From NCBI GenBank assembly GCA_025936595.1, contig JAICTB010000056.1, positions 1-11,234 on the forward strand: 11,234 nt of DNA. The letters run 5' to 3'. This stretch comes from Thermoleophilia bacterium. GTDB lineage: Bacteria > Actinomycetota > Thermoleophilia > Gaiellales > Gaiellaceae. Position numbers and translations under genes: made by a program. How positions within the stretch are numbered: position 1 is the stretch's first letter; every line of letters begins with the position of its first letter. Below the pieces are notes generated by a model. It searched no databases, was not told the origin of the DNA, and was given only the letters and a program-made list of their open reading frames with translations. Shown here one piece after another: positions 4,709 to 11,234 of the stretch.

Positions 4709-6338
4709 GCGCCTGCACGCGCTCGAGCAGCTTCTGCAGGCTCTCCTGCAGTTCCTTCGACCGCGCCGGCGCGGCACCCTGCAGCTCGCGCCTGAGCTCG
4801 CGCTCCCGGAGCCGCCAGAGCAGCTCCTCCCCGGTCGCCGCGTCGATGCCCTCGGCCTCGGCACGGGCGTCGAGCTCGGCAAGGAGCGTCAGCGCCTCGC
4901 CCGCGAGCGGCGTTCTCGTGACGATGTGGGCGCGGACCTCGCGGTGCACCGGATCGTAGAAGTGCTCGGGCGTCAGCCTCTCGAGCAACGGCCGGAGCCC
5001 CTCGTGCGCGAGCGCACCTGCGAGGGCGTTGCGCTCGAGGCGCGTGCCCGCGTCGACCACCCGTGGCGCGCGGGCCGCCGCGCGTGCCGACGGGATCGCT
5101 CCCGTCCGGAACTGCACCGTGGTGCCGATGCGGTCGGTGACGAGCCGCGCGGCGGCGAGCTTGTCCGGCCCCTCCGGGTAGCCGTCGAGAATCTCCTTGG
5201 CGCGCCGGAAGCCCGCCTCTCGGTCGTCCGCACGGTCGAGCTCGACGCGTACGCGATAGACGACGTACGGCTCCGCCCTCTGGAGGTGCGACTCGAACCC
5301 GGACGGGTCGTCGGCGGGGTCGATTCCGGGTGGCAGTGCGACGACGTTCACGTCGAAGCCCTGCCCCACCGCGAGCTCCATCCCACGGAGCGCCGCCGAC
5401 TCGCCGGCCGCGTCGCCGTCGAATGCGAGCCAGAGCCGCTTCGTCAGCCGACCGAGCTCGCGCAGCTGCTGCTCGGTGAGCGCCGTGCCCATGCATGCGA
5501 CGACCGGCTCGAAACCGGCCTGGTGGAGCGCGATCACGTCGGCGTTCCCCTCGACGACGCACGCCCGGTCCTGCTTCGCGATCGCGCCACGCGCCTTGTC
5601 GAGCCCGTAGACGACAGCGCTCTTGTGGAACAGCTCCGACTCCTGCGTGTTCACGTACTTGCCGCGCAGAGGGTCGTCGTCGTGGAGCTTGCGCGCCTGG
5701 AAGCCGAGCACGCGGCCACGCGCATCCGCGAGCGGGAACATGAGGCGCCGCTGGAAGTAGTCGGCGCCGTTCGTTCGCATCAGCCCCGAGGCGATCAACT
5801 CCTCGCGCGTGAACCCCTTCGCCATCGCCTTCCGCGCGAGCGAGTTCCCGCCGAGTGAGAGCCCGAGGCGGAACTCGCGCGCGATGCGCTCGCCGAAGCC
5901 GCGCCCCTTCAGGTAGTCACGAGCGTAGGAGCCGATCTCCGTCTCCCAGAGTGCCCGCTCGTAGTACGCCGCAGCGTCGTCGAGCAGCTCCTGCAGCCGC
6001 GCGCGGCGGCCTCGTTGTGCCGCCTGCTCGGGTGAGACGTCCTCGTACTCGAGCGGCACGCGGAACCGATCCGCGAGCCACTCGATCGTGCCGACGAAGT
6101 CGAGCCCCTGCGTCTCCTCGACGAACCGGATCACGTCGCCGCCCTTGTGGCACCCGAAGCAGTGGTAAAGCCCGGTGGCGGGGTTGACCGAGAAGCTCGG
6201 CGTGCGCTCCTCGTGGAAGGGGCACCGGCCGACGAGCCGGGCACCCTGCTTGCGGAGCGACGTGCGTTCCTCGACGACCGCGACGAGGTCGGCGGCGGCC
6301 TTGACCGCCTCGACGGAGCTGTCCTTGATGCGCGCCAT
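4695..6338 (-). CDS. dnaG: DNA primase DnaG
   Basis: A 547-residue primase that makes RNA primers at the replication fork with the replicative helicase. The CHC2 zinc ribbon is complete: Cys39, His42 (CPFH), Cys60, Cys63 (CFGC). The catalytic core follows at about 125-250. The Toprim metal-binding motifs are VVEGNAD (Glu263, Asp267) and AFDGD (Asp307, Asp309). EGNAD has Asn-Ala where EGYxD is usual; the acidic residues are kept. The C-terminal helicase-interacting region (about 435-547) is helical, divergent and short. The ATG at 6338 overlaps the dGTPase stop by one base (TGATG), implying translational coupling. dgt-dnaG adjacency is also known in Mycobacterium. The 3' end overlaps the convergent cupredoxin gene by 14 bases with no terminator. 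Confidence 0.97.
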   Translation of the reverse strand: MARIKDSSVEAVKAAADLVAVVEERTSLRKQGARLVGRCPFHEERTPSFSVNPATGLYHCFGCHKGGDVIRFVEETQGLDFVGTIEWLADRFRVPLEYEDVSPEQAAQRGRRARLQELLDDAAAYYERALWETEIGSYARDYLKGRGFGERIAREFRLGLSLGGNSLARKAMAKGFTREELIASGLMRTNGADYFQRRLMFPLADARGRVLGFQARKLHDDDPLRGKYVNTQESELFHKSAVVYGLDKARGAIAKQDRACVVEGNADVIALHQAGFEPVVACMGTALTEQQLRELGRLTKRLWLAFDGDAAGESAALRGMELAVGQGFDVNVVALPPGIDPADDPSGFESHLQRAEPYVVYRVRVELDRADDREAGFRRAKEILDGYPEGPDKLAAARLVTDRIGTTVQFRTGAIPSARAAARAPRVVDAGTRLERNALAGALAHEGLRPLLERLTPEHFYDPVHREVRAHIVTRTPLAGEALTLLAELDARAEAEGIDAATGEELLWRLRERELRRELQGAAPARSKELQESLQKLLERVQALSAR

Positions 6339-7261
6339 CAGCAGTCGTGAGCGTACGACAGCGCGAAGCGGTCGGTCATCCCGGCGATGAACTCGACGGA
6401 GGCGCCGCTCGCGAAGATGCGGCGGATCGCCTCGTGTGCGCGCTCGTGCTCCGGCCGCGTCTCCGGGCCGAGGTACACGCGTTCAAACATGAAAGACCGC
6501 AGCGAGAGCATCGCCTGCCCGATCTCGTCGCTCTGGACGATGTCGCCCGAGGCGGCGGAGCGCTCGATCAGATCGTGGACGAGGGTGTCGATGCGCTGCC
6601 CACCCGTCGGCCCGAGGATCTCGATCTCGGCCTGCGGCAGATCGTCCTCCGCGAGGAGGCCGTAGCGGATCGCATCGTCGATGTCGTGGTTGATGTACGC
6701 GACCCGGTCGACAATGCGCACGATCTTGCCTTCGAGCGTGCGCGGCTCCTGCGGCCCGGTGTGCGTGAGGATGCCGTCGATCACCTCGCGCGTGAGGTTC
6801 AGCTCGATCGCGATGCGCGCCGACTGCTCGTTGTGCCGGAAGCCGCCCTGATCGCGGAGCAGTTCGTCGAGCGCCGCTTCGCCGGCATGCCCGAAGGGTG
6901 GATGACCCAGGTCATGACCGAGTCCGATTGCCTCGGTCAGGTCCTCGTTCAGCGCAAGCCCCCGCGCGACGACGCGTGCGATCGCAGTCGTCTCGAGGGT
7001 GTGAGTCATGCGCGTCCGGTAGTGGTCGCCGGCCGGATCGATGAAGACCTGCGTCTTCCCCTTCAGGCGGCGGAACGGCTTCGAATGCAGGATGCGGTCG
7101 CGGTCGCGCTGGAACGGCGTCCGCACCGAGCACTCGGCCTCTGCGACCGGACGCCCGGCCGTGTCGTAGGAGCGGACGGCGAGGGGCGAGAGCGCATGCT
7201 CTTCGTGCTCGCGGACGCGATCAGCGAAGACGTCGGCCACTCTGCCTGTGACTTCGGGCAC
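6338..7261 (-). CDS. dgt: dGTPase-like HD-domain triphosphohydrolase
   Basis: About 307 residues from the GTG at 7261. Family members hydrolyse dGTP or other dNTPs to the deoxynucleoside and triphosphate and so influence dNTP pools. Visible features include an N-terminal segment typical of the family (RTPFQRDRDRILHSKPFRRLKGKTQV, here RTPFQRDRDRI then HSKPFRRLKGKTQV), RTRMTHTLET with metal ligand His87, the GHDLGHPPFGHAGE signature with His116-Asp117, and VAYINHDIDD with the likely fourth ligand Asp193. GTG 7270 would add three residues, but it lies inside the GCTACCGT promoter element that ends seven bases before GTG 7261, so 7261 is preferred as a leaderless start. It follows the SDR gene by 22 bases and overlaps dnaG by one base. 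True substrate preference cannot be read from sequence. Confidence 0.93.
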   Translation of the reverse strand: MPEVTGRVADVFADRVREHEEHALSPLAVRSYDTAGRPVAEAECSVRTPFQRDRDRILHSKPFRRLKGKTQVFIDPAGDHYRTRMTHTLETTAIARVVARGLALNEDLTEAIGLGHDLGHPPFGHAGEAALDELLRDQGGFRHNEQSARIAIELNLTREVIDGILTHTGPQEPRTLEGKIVRIVDRVAYINHDIDDAIRYGLLAEDDLPQAEIEILGPTGGQRIDTLVHDLIERSAASGDIVQSDEIGQAMLSLRSFMFERVYLGPETRPEHERAHEAIRRIFASGASVEFIAGMTDRFALSYAHDC

Positions 7262-7268
7262 GAGGCCC

Positions 7269-7276
7269 ACGGTAGC
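7269..7276 (-). promoter_or_regulatory. Candidate -10 element GCTACCGT of the dgt-dnaG pair
   Basis: On the minus strand GCTACCGT is identical to the element serving the SDR gene. It ends seven bases before GTG 7261, which would make the dgt-dnaG mRNA essentially leaderless. It sits in the short gap after the SDR stop, so dgt-dnaG may have its own promoter as well as readthrough from the SDR gene. Confidence 0.5.
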
Positions 7277-7283
7277 TGCAGGA

Positions 7284-8024
7284 TCAGATGATGATCGGAA
7301 CGGTGCCGCCGTCGGCGGACCAGGCCGCTCCGGTGACGTAGGAGGCGCGTTCCGAAAGCAGGAAGACGATCACGTCGGCGATCTCGCCCGGCTCGGCGAG
7401 CCGGCCGAGCGGGCGTCCTGCGGCGACCCTCGCGAGCACGGTGTCGCGGTCGCCCTGCTGGTCGGCGAGGCCGCCTTCGCCGAGCCAGGCATCGGTCGCG
7501 GTCGGCCCGGGCGTGACTGCGTTGCAGCGGATCCTGTCGCGGGCGTACAGATCCGCGACGAGGCGCGAGTAAGACAGGAGCGCTGCCTTCATCACCGAGT
7601 AGTCGGGCATCCCGCTCGAGGGCCGCTTCGCGGCGGTCGACGAGACGTTCACGATCGACGACCCCGGTCGCATGTGAGGCAACGCCGCATGCGTCGCGCG
7701 GACGGCGCTCATCAGGTTGAGCTCGAACGACCGCTGCCAGTCATCGTCGGTCAGCTCAGCGAGCTTGCGGATGTCCGTGCCGCCGACGTTGTTGACGAGG
7801 CAATCGATCCTGTCGAAGCGCTCGGCCGCGGCGGCGACGACGCGCTCAGGCTCTCCGCGCTGCGTCAGGTCGGCGGCGACGTGCAGCTCGCCGGGGCCGT
7901 CGTCGCGGCGGCCAGTGCTAACGACGTGTGCTCCCTCCTCGCGGAGCCGGCCGGCGACCTCGAACCCGATGCCCGCGGTCGAGCCGGTGACGAGACAGAT
8001 CTTCCCGGTGAGGCCGAGGTCCAC
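7284..8024 (-). CDS. Short-chain dehydrogenase/reductase (SDR)
   Basis: A 246-residue classical SDR, an NAD(P)(H)-dependent oxidoreductase of the cytoplasm. The cofactor-binding motif TGSTAGIG (13-20) and NNVGG (78-82) are present. The catalytic tetrad is complete: Asn103, Ser129, Tyr142 and Lys146 (YSVMK). The TPGPTATD segment (171-178) and a C-terminal SADGG are typical. TGRR after the second strand (37-40) hints at NADPH preference, which is an inference. The substrate cannot be assigned. The GTG start at 8024 follows a GCTACCGT element by eight bases. The gene is first in a minus-strand run with dgt and dnaG and divergent from the phosphatase gene. Confidence 0.92.
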   Translation of the reverse strand: MDLGLTGKICLVTGSTAGIGFEVAGRLREEGAHVVSTGRRDDGPGELHVAADLTQRGEPERVVAAAAERFDRIDCLVNNVGGTDIRKLAELTDDDWQRSFELNLMSAVRATHAALPHMRPGSSIVNVSSTAAKRPSSGMPDYSVMKAALLSYSRLVADLYARDRIRCNAVTPGPTATDAWLGEGGLADQQGDRDTVLARVAAGRPLGRLAEPGEIADVIVFLLSERASYVTGAAWSADGGTVPIII

Positions 8025-8029
8025 GGGTC

Positions 8030-8040
8030 GCTACGGTAGC
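8030..8040. promoter_or_regulatory. Symmetric bidirectional -10 element GCTACGGTAGC
   Basis: GCTAC-G-GTAGC is a perfect inverted repeat around one central base. It gives TACGGT on the plus strand (8032-8037) and TACCGT on the minus strand (8033-8038), both fitting TAnnnT. The minus copy ends eight bases before GTG 8024 (SDR), the plus copy twelve bases before ATG 8050 (phosphatase). The whole intergenic region is only 25 bp, so both promoters must lie here or within the opposing genes. Confidence 0.5.
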
Positions 8041-8049
8041 TGGCGGGCG

Positions 8050-8586
8050 ATGACCACCATCCTGCTGGCACGGCACGGCGAGACCGACTGGAACCGCGAG
8101 GGACGCTGGCAGGGGTGGGCCGATCCGCCGCTCAACGAGACGGGCCGCGAGCAGGCGCGGACGCTGGCGGAGGAGCTGCGCGCGACGCAGTTCGACGCGG
8201 CGTACTCGTCGGACCTGCGCCGCGCGACCGAGACGGCGGAGATCGTCGCCGCGCCGCACCACGTGCCGGTGGTGCTCGACCGCGACCTGCGCGAAATCGA
8301 CGTCGGCTCCTGGTCGGGGCTGACGCGGGCCCAGATCATGCAGCGCTTTCCCGACGGGCGCCGCACCGACGGCGAGACGCACGAGCAGCAGGCCGGGCGC
8401 GTGCGTGCGGCAGTCGTCAGGATCGCCCGGAAGCACCCCGGCGGGCGGGTGCTGGTGGTCGGCCACGGCGGCACGATCCGGTCGATCCACGACCTGATCA
8501 ACGAGGCTCCCTACCATCCGATCGCGAACTGCGGCGTCCTCGAGGTGCACTTCCGCGGCGACCGGTTGACGGCGCCCATCGGATAG
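8050..8586 (+). CDS. Histidine phosphatase family protein (phosphoglycerate mutase-like)
   Basis: A 178-residue member of the histidine phosphatase superfamily, branch 1. The phosphohistidine motif ARHGETDWN contains Arg8 and His9. Arg57 (SSDLRRATETA), Glu82 (LREIDVGSW) and His139 (VVGHGG) complete the active site. The length and motifs fit a CobC/PhoE-type phosphatase or a cofactor-dependent mutase; the substrate is not predictable, and phosphatase is more likely than glycolytic mutase because the protein is shorter than GpmA. ATG 8050 puts the conserved motif at the usual position. It leads a plus-strand cluster with the 85-aa protein (16-base gap) and the M48 peptidase. Confidence 0.92.
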   Translation: MTTILLARHGETDWNREGRWQGWADPPLNETGREQARTLAEELRATQFDAAYSSDLRRATETAEIVAAPHHVPVVLDRDLREIDVGSWSGLTRAQIMQRFPDGRRTDGETHEQQAGRVRAAVVRIARKHPGGRVLVVGHGGTIRSIHDLINEAPYHPIANCGVLEVHFRGDRLTAPIG

Positions 8587-8590
8587 GCTC

Positions 8591-8596
8591 GGAAGG
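8591..8596 (+). promoter_or_regulatory. Shine-Dalgarno GGAAGG of the 85-aa protein
   Basis: GGAAGG lies six bases before ATG 8603. It is one of the few clear ribosome binding sites in the window and belongs to an internal gene of a cluster, where leaderless initiation is not available. Confidence 0.6.
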
Positions 8597-8602
8597 CCGC
8601 GG

Positions 8603-8860
8603 ATGGAGGACTACACCAACAAGTACAAGGGCGAGCAGGTGGAGATCGCGCTCTTCGGCGGCGAGTACCAGGACGGCGTGCTGACCGCCTACTGCTACGT
8701 CGAAGACGTGGCGCACGTCGAGCTGAACGGGCACATCCTCATCCCGCTGCAGAACGTCGCGTCGCTGCACTGCTCGAGCCGCTGCGACGCCCCCGAGCCC
8801 GACTGGCCGCCGCGTGGGCTCGCCGAGGACGACGACGCGCCGGGCGACGACGAGCCATAG
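8603..8860 (+). CDS. Small acidic-tailed beta-rich protein, function unknown
   Basis: An 85-residue protein that I do not recognise as a named family. Residues 10-57 alternate like short beta strands: VEIALFGG (13-20), YQDGVLTAYCYV (22-33), VAHVELNG (36-43), HILIPLQNVASLHC (44-57). This order, with a glycine-rich turn after strand 1 and IPLxNV near the end, resembles an Sm/LSm-like small barrel, but that is an inference from pattern only. Cys57 and Cys61 (HCSSRC) with Cys31 could bind metal or form a disulfide. Residues 64-85 are a disordered Pro/Asp/Glu tail. A strong Shine-Dalgarno supports the ATG. The gene sits between the phosphatase and the M48 peptidase; the latter's GTG directly abuts the TAG stop. 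Confidence 0.78.
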   Translation: MEDYTNKYKGEQVEIALFGGEYQDGVLTAYCYVEDVAHVELNGHILIPLQNVASLHCSSRCDAPEPDWPPRGLAEDDDAPGDDEP

Positions 8861-9712
8861 GTGTTTGCGGTGCGAGGCCGCTTCCTGATCGCGCGCAACG
8901 TGCTCAAGTGCTGGGCGCTCGTCGCCGTGGTCGGCGTGGTGCTCGGCGCAGCCGGATGGAAGCTCGGGGGGTACCGCGTCTCGATCCTCTTCGCCGGCGC
9001 CGTGGTGCTGCTCGCCGCGGCGATCTATGCGTACGCCGACCGGATCGTGATGGGGATGCTCGGCGCGCGCGAGCTCGTGCAGGGCGAGGCGCCGGCGCTG
9101 CATTCAACGGTCGAGCGCCTCGCATCGGCGGCGGGCGTCGTCAAACCGAAGCTCTACGTGCTTCCGGACAGCTACCCGCGCGCGCTCTCCTCGGGTCGCG
9201 GCGCGGGCGGTGGCTCGGGCATCGCGGTGTCGGTCGGCCTGATGGGCGTCGCTTCGCCGGCCGAGCTCGAGGGCATCGTCGCGCACGAACTCGCACACAT
9301 CCGCCACCGCGACGTGCTTCTGCAGACGGTGGTCGTCGTCCTGGCGATGTCCGTCGTCGAGCTGTCGCGCGTCGGGGGTGCGCTGCAGCGCGCGCTCCTC
9401 TTCGTGCTGGCGCCGCTCGCGGCGTCGTTCGTCCACCTGATGCTCTCGCCGAAGCGCGAGTACGCGGCCGACCGTGCCGCCGCCGAGCTCTGCTCCTCGC
9501 CGCACGGGCTCGCGGACGCGCTGCTCAGGCTCGAGCAGGCGATGCAGCTCGTCCCGTTCGAGGCGTCTCCGGCGACCGAGCCGCTCTACACGATGAACCC
9601 GTTCGCGGAGAAGGGCCTCGGCGCGCTCTTCGACTCGCATCCGCCGATCGGCGAGCGTGTGAAGAGGCTGCGCGAGCTCGACCCCGACTGGCGCGCGAGG
9701 CTCGCGGCCTAG
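8861..9712 (+). CDS. M48-family membrane zinc metallopeptidase (HtpX-like)
   Basis: A 283-residue integral membrane protease. Two N-terminal transmembrane helices (about 16-31 and 40-58) come first. The zinc site is HELAH (His142, Glu143, His146), with Glu200 in KREYAADRAAAEL as third ligand. Two further hydrophobic segments (about 152-168 and 177-195) lie between them, as in HtpX, and the C-terminal SHPPIGERVKRL is typical. HtpX-type enzymes degrade misfolded membrane proteins. The start is GTG 8861, which abuts the previous stop, or GTG 8870, which has AGGTG six bases upstream; the second removes three residues. It is probably translated from the phosphatase mRNA. Its TAG stop overlaps the stop of the convergent gene in the palindrome CTAG. 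Confidence 0.92.
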   Translation: MFAVRGRFLIARNVLKCWALVAVVGVVLGAAGWKLGGYRVSILFAGAVVLLAAAIYAYADRIVMGMLGARELVQGEAPALHSTVERLASAAGVVKPKLYVLPDSYPRALSSGRGAGGGSGIAVSVGLMGVASPAELEGIVAHELAHIRHRDVLLQTVVVVLAMSVVELSRVGGALQRALLFVLAPLAASFVHLMLSPKREYAADRAAAELCSSPHGLADALLRLEQAMQLVPFEASPATEPLYTMNPFAEKGLGALFDSHPPIGERVKRLRELDPDWRARLAA

Positions 9713-10617
9713 GAGACCGTCACCGCGAGCTCTGTCCGAAGCGTTCTCGGGTTCAGGCGGAGCACCTGGTGCGTCGCGCCGATCCCGACCCAGATGCCGT
9801 TCGGCCGTGCCACGACCGCATCCGGGATGTCGGGCAGCCGCGCCGAGCGCTCGACGCGACCGGTGGCGATCGCTCGACGCTGGATCGAGCGGCGGAGTGC
9901 GTCGAGGGTCCAGAGCGCACCGTCTCCGACGGTGAGATCGTGCTGGAAGCCGCCGAGGTGGAGCGGCGCGACGGTCAGCCTGGTCGCCGCTCCCGAGTGC
10001 TCGTTCACGCGCACGATCGACCGTTCCTGCGCGATCCAGACGCTTCCCTCAGCAGCGGAAAGGTCGCCGAGCCCGATCCCGTCGATCGAGTTGAGCCGTC
10101 CGCTCCGGTCGATGTGTACGAGCCGGTCCCTGGCGGACACCCAGCAGCCGCTGCTGTCGGCCGCGAGGCGTCCTCCGCCCGGGACACGCCAGGAGCCGGA
10201 GCGCCTCCCGACCGGCGTGAAGCGAACGACCGAGTTGCCGCGGTGATCGCCCAGGAGCGCATAGACGCCTCCCCCACCGGCCGCCACGTAGAGCACCGAC
10301 CCCTCCGACACGCGGAGGACGACGCGCGCTCGGTGGCTGCGGAGGTCGGTTCGCGTCAGGGTCCCGTCGACGAAGCCGTTCGCGACGCTCGCGACCCAGA
10401 GCGCCCCGTCCGAGACGACGACGCTCTGCGGATAGCGCGCGCTCCGGGTACGCGGCGCCCAGATCGCTCTGCCCGTCGTCGGCGAGAGGTCTCGGATGCC
10501 GAACGGCCCCACGACGAAGACGCCGGCGGGCGTGACAGCGAGGTCGACGAAGTCGCCTCCCGCGACGGCGGCGGGCGCGAGCGCGAGTGCTGGGAGGGCG
10601 ACGGCGAGGACACGCAC
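9709..10617 (-). CDS. Secreted beta-propeller-like protein
   Basis: About 302 residues from GTG 10617. The start VRVLAVALPALALAPAAVA is a signal peptide with probable cleavage near residue 20. The rest consists of repeated four-strand units of about 40 residues with recurring GALWVAS, GSVWIAQ, GALWTLD and GIWVGIG blades, resembling seven-bladed propellers of the Vgb/YncE type, which are often binding proteins without catalysis. No metal-binding or catalytic set is evident. Two cysteines at most are seen, one in SSGCWVSA. GTG 10653 would add 12 basic, Arg-rich residues but starts directly at the foot of the rRNA terminator, so 10617 is preferred. The gene is downstream of the rRNA operon on the same strand, and no promoter of its own is clear. 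Its TAG overlaps the M48 stop. Confidence 0.8.
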   Translation of the reverse strand: MRVLAVALPALALAPAAVAGGDFVDLAVTPAGVFVVGPFGIRDLSPTTGRAIWAPRTRSARYPQSVVVSDGALWVASVANGFVDGTLTRTDLRSHRARVVLRVSEGSVLYVAAGGGGVYALLGDHRGNSVVRFTPVGRRSGSWRVPGGGRLAADSSGCWVSARDRLVHIDRSGRLNSIDGIGLGDLSAAEGSVWIAQERSIVRVNEHSGAATRLTVAPLHLGGFQHDLTVGDGALWTLDALRRSIQRRAIATGRVERSARLPDIPDAVVARPNGIWVGIGATHQVLRLNPRTLRTELAVTVS

Positions 10618-10654
10618 GGTGCGACTACGGCCCCGGGGCGGGCTCAGGTCCACG

Positions 10655-10679
10655 AAAAAGGGCCCCTTATGGGGCCCTT
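10655..10679 (-). terminator. Rho-independent terminator of the rRNA operon
   Basis: AAGGGCCCC (10658-10666) and GGGGCCCTT (10671-10679) form a perfect 9-bp stem with loop TTAT. On the minus strand it ends in five T residues (10655-10659, the last pairs within the stem). It begins about ten bases after the 5S 3' end. It is the only classical intrinsic terminator in the window. Confidence 0.93.
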
Positions 10680-10689
10680 CAGAAGGAAA

Positions 10690-10805
<116 letters not shown>

Positions 10806-10870
10806 TTGTCGAGGACGTGCGCGTGGTCGCTGCACCCTCAAAACTCCATAGCTACGGGAACGAGTTCTTC
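10806..10870 (-). other. 23S-5S internal transcribed spacer
   Basis: About 65 bases between the mature 3' end of 23S and the 5' end of 5S. It contains no gene. It should be part of the processing stems of 23S, whose other strand (the 23S 5' flank) is outside the window. Confidence 0.75.

Positions 10871-11234
<364 letters not shown>

Noticed and set aside
10676..10686. Small palindrome CCTTC-A-GAAGG after 5S rRNA
   Set aside because: Loop of one base and overlap with the stronger terminator stem; probably incidental.

Overview
The window is high-GC bacterial DNA, most likely from an actinobacterium of the Thermoleophilia type (Gaiellales or Solirubrobacterales). This rests on base composition, frequent GTG starts, the dgt-dnaG gene pair, an RsiG-type c-di-GMP anti-sigma protein, and starts that look leaderless. 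The placement is an inference; the 23S fragment at the right edge would settle it. There are no mobile elements, CRISPR arrays or integrases.

Left part (1-4708): tRNA-Leu(CAG); a small convergent two-helix membrane protein; a 241-bp intergenic region full of inverted repeats; an 81-aa protein with two perfectly spaced copies of a near-RsiG signature; a secreted subtilase with intact catalytic residues but no ATG/GTG/TTG start; a small membrane-anchored protein ending on the subtilase stop; a divergent GerMN/Gmad2 lipoprotein; tRNA-Asn(GTT); and a secreted cupredoxin-like protein that has lost its copper ligands.

Centre (4695-8024, minus strand): an SDR oxidoreductase, an HD-domain dGTPase-like protein and DNA primase, read in that order. 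The dGTPase and primase overlap by one base (TGATG). Divergent from the SDR runs a plus-strand cluster (8050-9712): histidine phosphatase, an 85-aa small-barrel-like protein and an M48 membrane metallopeptidase.

Right part (9709-11234, minus strand): the 3' end of 23S rRNA, then 5S rRNA, an intrinsic terminator, and a secreted beta-propeller-like protein that ends on the peptidase stop.

Points most worth a second look: (1) the minimal twin-motif RsiG-like protein; (2) the nested, partly exclusive hairpins with a possible kissing loop just upstream of it; (3) a recurrent GCTACnnT promoter element 7-12 nt before start codons, including one symmetric copy serving two divergent genes; (4) the subtilase whose only plausible start is CTG, or which carries a frameshift; (5) the ligand-stripped cupredoxin.
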